Shown here: positions 25,955 through 34,509 of the stretch, piece after piece
Layout of the letters: every line of letters begins with the position of its first letter
Numbering within the stretch: position 1 is the first letter of the stretch
Source of the DNA: Acidaminococcus sp.
GTDB lineage: Bacteria; Bacillota; Negativicutes; Acidaminococcales; Acidaminococcaceae
DNA: 64,000 bases
NCBI GenBank assembly: GCA_022482815.1
Contig: JAKVOM010000001.1
Span: 1,054,001 to 1,118,000 of the forward strand
Direction of reading: 5' to 3'
Notes under the pieces: generated by a model
Seen by the model: only the letters and a program-made list of their open reading frames with translations
Databases searched by the model: none
What the model was told of the DNA's origin: nothing
Translations under genes and position numbers: made by a program

Positions 25955-27225
25955 CAACCATTACCATTAGCCCTTCTGCCCTGACAGGCAGTGTGACTGT
26001 TCCTTCTTCCAAAAGTATGGGGCATCGTGCGCTTATTTGCGCAGCGCTTGCTGAAGGGGAAAGCCGTGTCGAAAGGGTCAGTGTTTCCAAGGATATTGAA
26101 GCGACCAAGCGCTGCCTGGAAGCGCTCGGCGCCGTAATCAGGGAAGAACCGGACACGGATGGCCGCATGGCTTTTACTGTGAAAGGGCAGCGTCCCTCAC
26201 AGCATTCTCCGCTCATGGACTGCGGAGAATCCGGTTCGACACTGCGCTTTTTGATTCCTCTTGCTGCCGTGGACGGCAATACGTATTTCTTTAATGGCGG
26301 AGGAAAACTGGGAAGTCGCCCTCTGACACCGTATGAGACGATTTTTAAGCAGCAGGGACTGGTATTTCGTTATGGGTCGGAAAATCATTTCCCTTTGACG
26401 GTTCGCGGCCCACTTCAAAGCGGGAAGTTTTCTGTGCCCGGCAATGTGAGCAGCCAGTTTATCAGCGGACTGCTTTTCACGCTGCCGCTGCTTGCAGGTG
26501 ATTCTACACTGGAAATTACGGGGACGCTGGAATCCCAGAGCTATATTGCACTGACGCTTTCTGCCTTAAAAGCGTATGGAATTACCATAAACCAGGAGGA
26601 CAGAATGCATTACCGGATTCCGGGAGACCAGCACTATCGGCCCCGCCAAGGTCCGGTAGAAGGTGACTTCTCACAGGCTGCTTTCTGGCTGGTAGCAGGG
26701 GCCTTGGGAAGAGCACTTACCGTCAAGGGAACCGACGCTGAATCTCTCCAGGGGGACCGCGCGATTCTTCCCATCCTCAAAAAGATGGGAGCTTCTCTGA
26801 CGCAGGGAGAAGACGGGATTACAAGCCGCGAGGCGGTGCTTACAGGCACGACAATTGATGTATCTGACTGTCCGGATCTGGTACCGGTGTTATCCGTAGC
26901 GGCAGCTCTTGCCAAAGGACATACCGATATCATCCATGCCGAGCGGCTGCGTCTCAAAGAGTGCGACCGGCTGAAGGCAATGGCGACGGAGCTCAATAAA
27001 ATCGGAGCCCATATTACGGAGCGTCCGGATGGACTTTCTATCGACGGAGTAGACCACTTCACCGGCGGCACGGTGGATAGCTGGAATGACCACCGTGTGG
27101 CCATGAGTCTTGCTGTGGCAAGTATTGGCTGCAGCGCACCTCTTGTGATTACAGGGGCTGAGAGCGTATCAAAATCGTATCCTGCTTTTTGGCAGGACTT
27201 TGCCGCAGTAGGAGGAAAAATATGA
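25951..27225 (+). CDS. aroA: 3-phosphoshikimate 1-carboxyvinyltransferase (EPSP synthase)
   Basis: Transfers enolpyruvyl from PEP to shikimate 3-phosphate. The protein has 424 residues in two inverse alpha/beta domains. Substrate loops: PSSKSMGHRALI near residue 20, DCGESGSTLRFLIPLA near residue 90 and the C-terminal RLKECDRL and DHRVAMSLA. The PEP loop reads GESGSTLR, with a serine-threonine pair as in type II-like enzymes from Gram-positives. Start and stop overlap neighbouring genes by four bases. Confidence 0.97.
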   Translation: MTTITISPSALTGSVTVPSSKSMGHRALICAALAEGESRVERVSVSKDIEATKRCLEALGAVIREEPDTDGRMAFTVKGQRPSQHSPLMDCGESGSTLRFLIPLAAVDGNTYFFNGGGKLGSRPLTPYETIFKQQGLVFRYGSENHFPLTVRGPLQSGKFSVPGNVSSQFISGLLFTLPLLAGDSTLEITGTLESQSYIALTLSALKAYGITINQEDRMHYRIPGDQHYRPRQGPVEGDFSQAAFWLVAGALGRALTVKGTDAESLQGDRAILPILKKMGASLTQGEDGITSREAVLTGTTIDVSDCPDLVPVLSVAAALAKGHTDIIHAERLRLKECDRLKAMATELNKIGAHITERPDGLSIDGVDHFTGGTVDSWNDHRVAMSLAVASIGCSAPLVITGAESVSKSYPAFWQDFAAVGGKI

Positions 27226-28310
27226 GCAGTACTATCGGTGATCGAATTAAAATGACTATTTATGGGGAATCTCACGGTCCGTCCATCGGTGTTGTTCTGG
27301 ATGGCCTGCCGGCGGGCGTTCCTCTGGATCTTGAAGCCATCGAAAAAGAAATGAAGCGGCGCGCTCCCGGTCAAAATAAGCTGGCAACACCGCGCAAGGA
27401 AACTGATAGTTTTACCATTGAAAGCGGTTTCTTCGAAGGCAAAACGACGGGTATGGCCCTTTGCATTCGCATCCAGAACCATAATGCCCATTCCAAGGAT
27501 TATTCCCTGTTAAAGGATGTTATGCGCCCCGGACACGGGGATTATCCGGGCTTTGTAAAATTTCACGGTGCTAATGATTACCGCGGGGGCGGTTCGTTTT
27601 CCGGCCGCCTGACGGCGCCGCTTGTGTTTGCAGGTGCCGTGGCAAAACAACTGCTTGCGCAGGAAGGAATCACCATCGGGGCCCATGTGGCGGAAATCGC
27701 CGGCATCAAGGATCGGCCCTTCGATCCCTGCGGAGAGTCTGCAGAAACGCTGCAAAACCTGGGCCGGGATTATATTCCGCTTCTCGATGGTTCCGTACGT
27801 GAAAAGATGCAGGAAGCAATCACGGCGGCACGGGCTGACAAAGATTCTGTCGGCGGTATGATTGAATGTATGGCGGTGGGTATTCCGGCTGGCATGGGAG
27901 AACCTTATTTTGATTCCGTCGAGAGTAAACTGTCCCATGCTCTCTTTTCCGTGCCGGCTGTCAAGGGCATTGCCTTCGGTGATGGCTTCGGACTTGCCGC
28001 TATGCGCGGCTCTCAGGCCAATGACCCGATGATGCTGCGTCAGGACAAAGTCGTCTGCACGACTAACCACAACGGCGGCATTCTGGGCGGTATTACTAAC
28101 GGAATGCCTATCGTTTTCCATGTGGTTATCAAACCGACGCCATCCATCGGTAAACTGCAGCATACGGTGAACGTCAGAACTCATGAAGAAACGACGCTCG
28201 AAGTTACGGGCCGTCATGATCCCTGCATCGTGCCCCGTGCCGTGCCGGTGATTGAAGCCGTGACCGCCTGGACGCTGCTGGATTTGTTCTATCTGATGAA
28301 GAGAGGGTGA
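27222..28310 (+). CDS. aroC: Chorismate synthase
   Basis: FMN-dependent elimination of phosphate from EPSP to give chorismate. It has 362 residues, starting at ATG 27222, which overlaps the aroA stop by four bases and follows GGAGGAAAAAT. YGESHGPSIGVVLDGLPAG near residue 11, RPGHGDYPG near residue 106, and the C-terminal RHDPCIVPRAVPV are all typical. The enzyme needs reduced FMN, available in an anaerobe. Confidence 0.97.
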   Translation: MSSTIGDRIKMTIYGESHGPSIGVVLDGLPAGVPLDLEAIEKEMKRRAPGQNKLATPRKETDSFTIESGFFEGKTTGMALCIRIQNHNAHSKDYSLLKDVMRPGHGDYPGFVKFHGANDYRGGGSFSGRLTAPLVFAGAVAKQLLAQEGITIGAHVAEIAGIKDRPFDPCGESAETLQNLGRDYIPLLDGSVREKMQEAITAARADKDSVGGMIECMAVGIPAGMGEPYFDSVESKLSHALFSVPAVKGIAFGDGFGLAAMRGSQANDPMMLRQDKVVCTTNHNGGILGGITNGMPIVFHVVIKPTPSIGKLQHTVNVRTHEETTLEVTGRHDPCIVPRAVPVIEAVTAWTLLDLFYLMKRG

Positions 28311-28315
28311 AGCGT

Positions 28316-29161
28316 GTGTTGAAGGGAAACTTTCATGTAGGGTACCAGGGCGTCCCGGGCGCCTACAGCTATCTGGCCATGAATCAATATTTCAAGGGAT
28401 GCACGATTACTTCCGAAGCTTACTCTTCTTTCGACGATGTGGTGGAAGCTGTGAAAGCAGGTACGGTTCAGTACGGAATCCTGCCTATTGAAAATTCTTC
28501 TACCGGCGGTATTACGAATGTGTACGATTTGATTCGGCACAATCATGTCAATATTGTCGGTGAAAAAATTGTAAAGGTGGAGCATTGCCTTCTTGCGTGT
28601 CCCGGTACGCATCTTGAAGAAATCAAAAAAGTGTATTCTCACCCTCAGGGACTGGCCCAGTGTCATGAGTTCTTTAAGGCTCATCCCGCTATGCAGGAAT
28701 GTCCCTATACAAATACGGCAAAGGCAGCTCAGCTTGTCTCAGAAAAGAAAGACCACACGCTGGCGGCCATTGCAGGTGCACAGGCTGCGGAACCCTATGG
28801 CCTTGAGGTGCTTTTGCGCGGTATCCAGAGCAACAAGAGCAATTACACCCGTTTTGTAATTATCAGCCGTCAGGCGGAAATTCCACCGGAAGCCAACAAG
28901 ATTACGCTGGTTGTCAGCCTGCCTCATAAGCCGGGTTCTTTGTATCATGTGCTGGGACACTTCGAGCAGAATGGCATCAATATGACGAATATTGAATCCC
29001 GTCCGATTGAAGGCCGTCCGTGGGAATATTTCTTCCATATGGATATTACGGGACACCTGAATGACGAAGCAGTGCAAAATGCCCTTGCCGGGCTGAGCCT
29101 TGAGGATGCGCGCTATAAACTGCTCGGGAACTACGTGGCTGATGAGCCGGATAAAGGCTGA
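28316..29161 (+). CDS. pheA: Prephenate dehydratase
   Basis: Converts prephenate to phenylpyruvate for phenylalanine synthesis. It has 281 residues: a periplasmic-binding-like catalytic domain (about 5-185) containing GYQGVPGAYSY, ENSSTGGI and the C-terminal TRF signature in NYTRFVIISR, then an ACT regulatory domain (about 195-275) with the ESRPIEGRPWEYFF motif that binds phenylalanine. GTG 28316 gives better spacing to GAGAGGG than GTG 28307, which overlaps the aroC stop; either is possible. No chorismate mutase domain is present. Confidence 0.94.
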   Translation: MLKGNFHVGYQGVPGAYSYLAMNQYFKGCTITSEAYSSFDDVVEAVKAGTVQYGILPIENSSTGGITNVYDLIRHNHVNIVGEKIVKVEHCLLACPGTHLEEIKKVYSHPQGLAQCHEFFKAHPAMQECPYTNTAKAAQLVSEKKDHTLAAIAGAQAAEPYGLEVLLRGIQSNKSNYTRFVIISRQAEIPPEANKITLVVSLPHKPGSLYHVLGHFEQNGINMTNIESRPIEGRPWEYFFHMDITGHLNDEAVQNALAGLSLEDARYKLLGNYVADEPDKG

Positions 29162-29186
29162 AAGCTAAACTAAAGGGGTAAGAATC

Positions 29187-30023
29187 ATGATGAGATTAGG
29201 ATTGTTGGGTGAAGTACTGGGGCACAGCTGGTCTCCGGAAATTCATCAGTTATTTTTTCAGGAAACCGGAATAGAAGGCACTTATAAATTAGTTGAAGTA
29301 CCGGAAGACCGTGTGGATCAGTTCCTGAAAGAGGCAGGAGAGCAGTTTGACGGCTTGAATGTGACTATTCCTTATAAAGTGAAAGCTTCTGAGGAAGCCT
29401 CCTACGTGAGCCCTGAGGCAAAGGCTATTGGTGCTGTAAATACGTTAAAATTTGACGGTGGCACGATGGAAGGGCACAATACGGATTATTTCGGTTTTGG
29501 TCGTCTTCTGGCGCATAACAATATTGTGGTAGAAGGCAAAGATGTGGTTGTCCTTGGAAGCGGCGGCGCAGCCCGTGCCGTACTGCAGAACCTGTTGAAT
29601 CAGAAACCGGCCAGTCTTACCGTCATGGCACGTAATCTGGCAAAAGGGCATCGGGATCTGGAGCGTTTTTTCAGTAAGTATCCGGCGCTTCGGATGATTG
29701 ACTATGCCCATGCGGACGAAGTTCCTGCGCACGACCTGATTGTCAATACGACACCTGTCGGTATGTATCCGCGTGTCGGAGTTTCGGCAGTTGGCATGGA
29801 AGTCCTCGGCAAGACGCGGGAGGCTGCTGTAGATATTGTGTATAATCCGGCGGAGACAGAATTTTTGCGGCTCGCCGGGCAAAGGGGGCTGGTGACCTGC
29901 AATGGACTTTATATGCTCGTAGCGCAGGCCATGGCCTCGGAAGAAATATGGCTCGGACGCAAAATTGAGCCGGAGCTGACGGCGCGCATTGCCGCTCAGA
30001 TGGAGGAAAAAATCCATGCGTAA
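29187..30023 (+). CDS. aroE: Shikimate dehydrogenase
   Basis: NADP-dependent reduction of 3-dehydroshikimate. It has 278 residues with GHSWSPEIHQLFF near residue 12, the catalytic lysine in NVTIPYK near residue 60, the nucleotide motif VLGSGGAARAVL near residue 117, and NTTPVGMYP near residue 189. It overlaps aroK by eight bases. Confidence 0.96.
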   Translation: MMRLGLLGEVLGHSWSPEIHQLFFQETGIEGTYKLVEVPEDRVDQFLKEAGEQFDGLNVTIPYKVKASEEASYVSPEAKAIGAVNTLKFDGGTMEGHNTDYFGFGRLLAHNNIVVEGKDVVVLGSGGAARAVLQNLLNQKPASLTVMARNLAKGHRDLERFFSKYPALRMIDYAHADEVPAHDLIVNTTPVGMYPRVGVSAVGMEVLGKTREAAVDIVYNPAETEFLRLAGQRGLVTCNGLYMLVAQAMASEEIWLGRKIEPELTARIAAQMEEKIHA

Positions 30024-30513
30024 TATTGTACTTATCGGGCTGCCGGGCTGTGGGAAGAGTACCATAGGAAAAAAACTGGCCCAGGCGCTGCATCGGCCTT
30101 TTTATGATGCTGATATTACCGTCGTGGAGATGGCAGGGGAGACTATTGCGGATATGTTTGCTAAAAGTGAAGACTACTTCCGCAGCCGCGAAAGTGAAGC
30201 AATCCGGGCCCTTGCACAAAAACAGGGCATTGTCATAGCCTGCGGAGGAGGCGTGGTCACGCGCGAATGTAATATGGAAGCACTCAGGAAAACGGGTACG
30301 GTAGTCTTTCTTGACCGCTCCGTAGATGATATCGTGGCAAGTGTCGACACTTCCATGCGTCCATTGCTCAAAGACGGCGCGGAAAGAGTGCGGCGCCTTG
30401 ACAAACAGCGCCGCCCGCTTTATCAGAAATACAGCGATCTGGTGGTGCCGGTGGAAGAACCTTTTACTAAGACCGTCAACAAACTGGCGATTCGTTTTTT
30501 ACATAAACAATAA
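30016..30513 (+). CDS. aroK: Shikimate kinase (first copy)
   Basis: Phosphorylates shikimate at the 3-hydroxyl. The P-loop kinase has 165 residues: Walker A GLPGCGKSTIGKKLA near residue 7, the shikimate-binding DAD and YFRSRESEAIR, and ACGGGVV near residue 75. ATG 30016 is preceded by GAGGAAAAA, and the gene overlaps aroE by eight bases. It ends the eight-gene aro operon. A second, distinct shikimate kinase lies at 32.9 kb. Confidence 0.96.
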   Translation: MRNIVLIGLPGCGKSTIGKKLAQALHRPFYDADITVVEMAGETIADMFAKSEDYFRSRESEAIRALAQKQGIVIACGGGVVTRECNMEALRKTGTVVFLDRSVDDIVASVDTSMRPLLKDGAERVRRLDKQRRPLYQKYSDLVVPVEEPFTKTVNKLAIRFLHKQ

Positions 30514-30526
30514 GAAAATCCAAAGC

Positions 30527-30558
30527 CTGCAGTAGGGTGTTGTTTTCCTGCTGCAGCT
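30527..30558 (+). terminator. Terminator after the aro operon
   Basis: CTGCAGTAGG pairs with CCTGCTGCAG with a small bulge, and a T run follows. It lies a few bases after the aroK stop. Confidence 0.65.
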
Positions 30559-30694
30559 TTTTAGTATTGCTTTTAAACTTTCGAACCGTAGAGATAAATA
30601 AGGTTCACATGAGGTTCCGTTTACAGGTGGAGCTTTACAGAGAGTGGGGAAAAAGGTATGATTAATCCAAATTCTTTATTACAAGGAGAGTCAC

Positions 30695-31492
30695 ATGGAA
30701 AAGTTTCAAGGTAGTTCTGATTATATTGCATCCGAGGAATTAATCCGGACCGTCAATATTGCCGCCGCACTGCAGAAACCGCTGCTTATCAAAGGGGAAC
30801 CGGGTACCGGTAAGACGATGCTGGCGCGGTCTATTGCAGACGGCTTGAATATGAAGTTATATATTTGGAACATTAAATCGACGACAAAGGCACAGGATGG
30901 CCTCTATGTGTACGATACGGTTCAGCGCCTTTATGACAGCCAGTTCGGGACTGCCGGCGTCGATGATATCAAAAAATACATTCATCTCGGCAAACTCGGC
31001 GAGGCGTTTAGTGATCCGGAAAGAAGCGTGTTGCTTATCGATGAAATCGATAAGGCAGATTTGGAATTCCCGAATGACCTTTTGTGGGAACTGGATCAGA
31101 TGGAATTCTATATTCCTGAAACCGGAGAGACGATTCGGGCTCAGAATCGTCCGATTGTGATTATTACGTCAAATGCTGAAAAGGAGTTGCCGGATGCTTT
31201 TCTGCGCCGCTGCATTTTCCATTACATTGCGTTCCCGGATCCGGACATGATGCGCCGTATTGTCAAGGCTCATTACCCCAATTTGGAAGAGGAACTCGTA
31301 GCGGCAGCTGTCAAAGCTTTTTATCGTCTGCGTGACCTGGATCTTTCAAAGAAACCGGGCACATCGGAACTTCTTGATTGGCTGCAGGCACTTGTCATCG
31401 GAGGTGTCCCGGCAGAGACACTGGAGCATGAACTGCCTTTCATCGGGGTACTTCTTAAAAAGACAGAGGATTTGCAGCGAGTGGGGCATTGA
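30695..31492 (+). CDS. MoxR-family AAA+ ATPase
   Basis: A compact AAA+ ATPase of 265 residues with Walker A GEPGTGKT (34-41), Walker B LLIDEID (113-119) and FLRRCIFHY near residue 168 as arginine finger region. MoxR proteins act as chaperone-like remodelers with a von Willebrand factor A partner, often in metal-centre assembly or stress responses. The partner follows after one base. The client of this pair is not evident. It lies between the aro operon and the second shikimate kinase; a functional link to them is not shown. Confidence 0.9.
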   Translation: MEKFQGSSDYIASEELIRTVNIAAALQKPLLIKGEPGTGKTMLARSIADGLNMKLYIWNIKSTTKAQDGLYVYDTVQRLYDSQFGTAGVDDIKKYIHLGKLGEAFSDPERSVLLIDEIDKADLEFPNDLLWELDQMEFYIPETGETIRAQNRPIVIITSNAEKELPDAFLRRCIFHYIAFPDPDMMRRIVKAHYPNLEEELVAAAVKAFYRLRDLDLSKKPGTSELLDWLQALVIGGVPAETLEHELPFIGVLLKKTEDLQRVGH

Positions 31493-31493
31493 T

Positions 31494-32696
31494 ATGTTTA
31501 CGGATTTTCTGTATATGCTCCGTTCCTACGGACTTAAAGTCAGTCTTGTAGAGTGGTCAGCACTCCTGGACGCCCTTTCCATGGGGCTTGAAGGAGAAAG
31601 CCTTCTGGAGTTTTACCATATGGCGCGGGCTATTTTGGTAAAACGAGAGACGGATTATGACCGCTTCGATCAGGCCTTTGCGGCTTATTTTAAAGGAATT
31701 GCCGAGCATAGCGAGCTTTCTGATGCCATGGAAGAATGGCTGACCCACGTCTTGGAACGGAAAGAATTTAATGAAGAACTCGCCAACGCAATGTGGAAGA
31801 ACATGACGCTTGAAGAAATCGAGGCGCTCATGAGGCAGCGTCTGGCGGAACAAAAATCAGAACATCACGGCGGGACCAAGTGGATTGGAACGGGGGGTCT
31901 CACGCCGTTCGGTCACTCGGGATATGCTCCGAAAGGTATCCGCATTCGTGGTAAGGGTCGGAATCATCGGGCTCTTAAAGTGGCAGAAGAACGTAATTAT
32001 CGTGACTTCCGTGACGACCACGTACTGGAAATTCGTCAGTTTCAGATGGCCCTGCGCAAACTGCGTCGTTTATCCAATAAGGATGAAGCGGCCGCGACGG
32101 AACTCGATGTAGAGGGAACCATCGAAGAGACGGGAAAACATGCGGGAATGCTGCAGATTGTCATGAAAAAGCCGCGTAAGAACCAGACCAAGCTGCTGCT
32201 CCTCATGGACAGCGGCGGTTCCATGGACGCCTATATTACGCTTTGCAGCCGCTTATTTCAGGCTGTGCATGATTCTAATCACTTCAAGGATTTGAAGACC
32301 TATTATTTCCATAACTGCTGGTATGAGTATTTCTTTACAGAACCGAGCTGCCGCTGGTCGACGCGGATTTCGACAGAACAGATCCTGAACAACATCAAAA
32401 GTGAGTACAAGGTCATCGTCATCGGAGACGCCTATATGGGACCGGCAGAGCTGCTCTATGAAGACGGCAATATTGATTACTATCATGGCAATGAGAAGCC
32501 CGGACTGTACTGGATTGAGCGGACACACCATCATTTTCCGGGAATGGTCTGGCTGAACCCGCTGCATGAAAGACTGTGGAATTATGATTACGGGATGCGG
32601 ACAGTGGGACTTGTTGCACAGAGAGTCCCCATGTTTCCGCTTACTCTGAACGGTCTCGAACGAGCTATCGACTGCTTGCAGAAGACATCGGTGTAA
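31494..32696 (+). CDS. VWA-domain (CoxE-like) partner of the MoxR ATPase
   Basis: A protein of 400 residues with a helical N-terminal part, a basic middle region around HGGTKWIGTGGLTPFGHSG (near residue 126), and a C-terminal von Willebrand A domain whose metal site reads LMDSGGSM near residue 238. ATG 31494 follows GTGGGG and comes one base after the moxR stop; the longer frame is internal to moxR. CoxE-type proteins work with MoxR ATPases in maturation of large metalloenzymes, but no such enzyme is adjacent. Confidence 0.88.
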   Translation: MFTDFLYMLRSYGLKVSLVEWSALLDALSMGLEGESLLEFYHMARAILVKRETDYDRFDQAFAAYFKGIAEHSELSDAMEEWLTHVLERKEFNEELANAMWKNMTLEEIEALMRQRLAEQKSEHHGGTKWIGTGGLTPFGHSGYAPKGIRIRGKGRNHRALKVAEERNYRDFRDDHVLEIRQFQMALRKLRRLSNKDEAAATELDVEGTIEETGKHAGMLQIVMKKPRKNQTKLLLLMDSGGSMDAYITLCSRLFQAVHDSNHFKDLKTYYFHNCWYEYFFTEPSCRWSTRISTEQILNNIKSEYKVIVIGDAYMGPAELLYEDGNIDYYHGNEKPGLYWIERTHHHFPGMVWLNPLHERLWNYDYGMRTVGLVAQRVPMFPLTLNGLERAIDCLQKTSV

Positions 32697-32846
32697 AAGT
32701 AAAAAAGCGCTTTTGCCTTTTAGCATCTGGCATTTAGCCCTGTCTGCTGCAGTGGTTAGTACACCCGGGCGGGCTGCGGACGGTGGGGTGTAGAAAGCGT
32801 GTAAAAAGGGGCTGTGAAATATGCGCGTGCATTATTTCACAGCCCC
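32697..32846. repeat. Intergenic repeat with GGGGCTGTGAAATA hairpin between VWA gene and aroK2
   Basis: Starts with AAAAAGCGCTTTTGCC and TGGCATTTAGCC, a block also seen at 34.26 kb, 39.87 kb and at the window end, and finishes with the hairpin GGGGCTGTGAAATA / TATTTCACAGCCCC (32808-32846). It lies between converging genes and probably terminates both. Confidence 0.75.
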
Positions 32847-32858
32847 TTTTCGGGTCTA

Positions 32859-33362
32859 TTAACGAGATTCTATTTCCTGAATTTTAGTAAGCACAATCTG
32901 TGCTGTTTTCTGAGGTCCTTCTACGACTGGTATTGTATAATGGCTGTATTTTCGGTAGAGGTCGATACGCTCGTTATAGAGCTGCTGCAGGCGGTTTGCC
33001 GAGCTGTTCAGCAGCGGACGGCCTTTTGTATCGACACTGCGGGCAATTTCCTGGAGATTACGGTCGAGAAAAAAGACTGTACCTGTTTTGCGGAGCAAAT
33101 CCATATTTTCGGCACGTTTAACGACTCCGCCGCCACAGGCGATGATGGTTCCCTCTTTGGCAGCAAGTTCACGGATAGCTTTGGTTTCAGCATCCCGGAA
33201 CTTTTCTTCACTTTCCCGAAACAACGCTTTGATATCGCGTCCGATCATCTGGTGCAGATAGTCATCAGAATCTGTAAACGGGCGGTGCAGAGCTTTACTG
33301 ACAAGGCGTCCAATGGTGCTCTTTCCGGATCCCGGCATGCCGATAAATACGATGTTTTTCAT
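32859..33362 (-). CDS. aroK: Second shikimate kinase
   Basis: A P-loop kinase of 167 residues with Walker A GMPGSGKSTIGRLVS, DSDDYLHQMIGRDI, EKFRDAETKAIREL and ACGGGVV, all diagnostic of shikimate kinase. It is clearly paralogous to the aro operon copy but diverged. It is divergent from aroD with 101 bases between them, so the two may share a regulatory region. Why two kinases are kept is unknown; different regulation, or a related substrate for this copy, is possible. Confidence 0.9.
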   Translation of the reverse strand: MKNIVFIGMPGSGKSTIGRLVSKALHRPFTDSDDYLHQMIGRDIKALFRESEEKFRDAETKAIRELAAKEGTIIACGGGVVKRAENMDLLRKTGTVFFLDRNLQEIARSVDTKGRPLLNSSANRLQQLYNERIDLYRKYSHYTIPVVEGPQKTAQIVLTKIQEIESR

Positions 33363-33463
33363 AGATGATGCCCCTTTTGACTTTTGTTTTGCTTAGATAT
33401 AGAATACAATCATTATAAAATTTTTAGCTCGGGATAACAATAGTAGTGATGGGAGAAAATTGA

Positions 33464-34216
33464 ATGAATAAAGCTGTAAAGGTAAAGCAGATTGTTTTGG
33501 GTGAAGGTAAACCTAAAATTTGTGTTCCTCTGACAGAACCGGACATTGCTTCTTTGCGTGTAAAACTAAAAGAGGTCCGCGCTGCTGCGCATGATCTGGT
33601 GGAGTTCCGGGCAGACCGGCTGCGGCTTCTGAATGATCCGGAGATTATGAATCAGGCGCTGCAGACCCTGCATGAAGAACTTCCGGATGATCCGATTCTT
33701 TTTACCATCCGAACCAGCGTAGAAATGGATGAAATTGAACTGACATCAGAAGTTTATGAAACATTGTGCCGGAGGGCAGTGGAGTCTGGTCTGATTGACC
33801 TGATCGATATCGAACTTTCCCGCGGTTTGCCCCTTGTAGAAAAATTGGTCGGAGCTGCCCATGCTGCAGGTGTCAAGGCTGTCGTATCCTGCCATCTGCG
33901 GGATGTAACACCAGAGACGGATGTGATGGTAAATTGTCTGCGAACGATGCAGTCAGCAGGCGCTGACATTGCAAAACTGGCAGTCATGCCGCGGTGTGAG
34001 CGGGATGTCCTGCGCCTTTTGGATGCTACGCTGACCATGAAGGAAGATCCCGATGCCTGTCCTGTTATTACGATGGCTATGGGTCCCCTTGGGGCTTTGA
34101 GCCGTATCAGCGGGGCTCTTACGGGGAGCGTGCTGACCTTTGGCGCTGTGGGCAATACATCAGCACCCGGTCAGCTGCCGGCTGCGGCACTCAAAAAGAT
34201 CATTGATCTACTGTAG
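33464..34216 (+). CDS. aroD: 3-dehydroquinate dehydratase, type I
   Basis: Class I (Schiff-base) enzyme of 250 residues forming 3-dehydroshikimate. The catalytic histidine is in VVSCHLRDVTPE near residue 144 and the Schiff-base lysine in IAKLAVMPRCERDV near residue 171; EFRADRL near residue 47 and GNTSAPGQLP at the C-terminus are conserved. It supplies the one shikimate step missing from the main operon. GGGAGAAAA precedes ATG 33464. Confidence 0.95.
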   Translation: MNKAVKVKQIVLGEGKPKICVPLTEPDIASLRVKLKEVRAAAHDLVEFRADRLRLLNDPEIMNQALQTLHEELPDDPILFTIRTSVEMDEIELTSEVYETLCRRAVESGLIDLIDIELSRGLPLVEKLVGAAHAAGVKAVVSCHLRDVTPETDVMVNCLRTMQSAGADIAKLAVMPRCERDVLRLLDATLTMKEDPDACPVITMAMGPLGALSRISGALTGSVLTFGAVGNTSAPGQLPAAALKKIIDLL

Positions 34217-34249
34217 CGGAAGTGAGGGCTGCCAAATGCGAAAAAAGGG

Positions 34250-34504
34250 CTGTAAAAAATAAAAGAGCGCTTTTGGCCTATGGCATATAGCCTTTTCTGC
34301 GACAGTGTGTTAAAGCTTTTGGTTTAAGTGAAATATGATATAAAACCTGAAATTTAGCAGTTAGTCTAAATTTCAGGTTTTATTTTTATAAGCTCAAAGA
34401 AAAATGCCTTGGTCATTCTTCCACGGGTGGGATGTGAACGGCGTGCTGCGAGAAGCGCGAAATAGGGGCTGTGAAATCATGCACACGCATTATTTCACAG
34501 CCCC
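34250..34504. repeat. Composite intergenic repeat, full copy 1
   Basis: Three blocks in order: GAGCGCTTTTGGCC with GGCATATAGCC (from 34265), the hairpin AAAACCTGAAATTTAG / CTAAATTTCAGGTTTT (34342-34381), and a TATAAGCTCAAAGAAAAATG stretch (34387 onward) ending in the hairpin GGGGCTGTGAAAT / TATTTCACAGCCCC (34465-34504). Nearly the same order occurs at 39865-40097. No gene is present. It separates the converging aroD and mscS genes and likely terminates both. Confidence 0.8.
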
Positions 34505-34509
34505 TGTTT

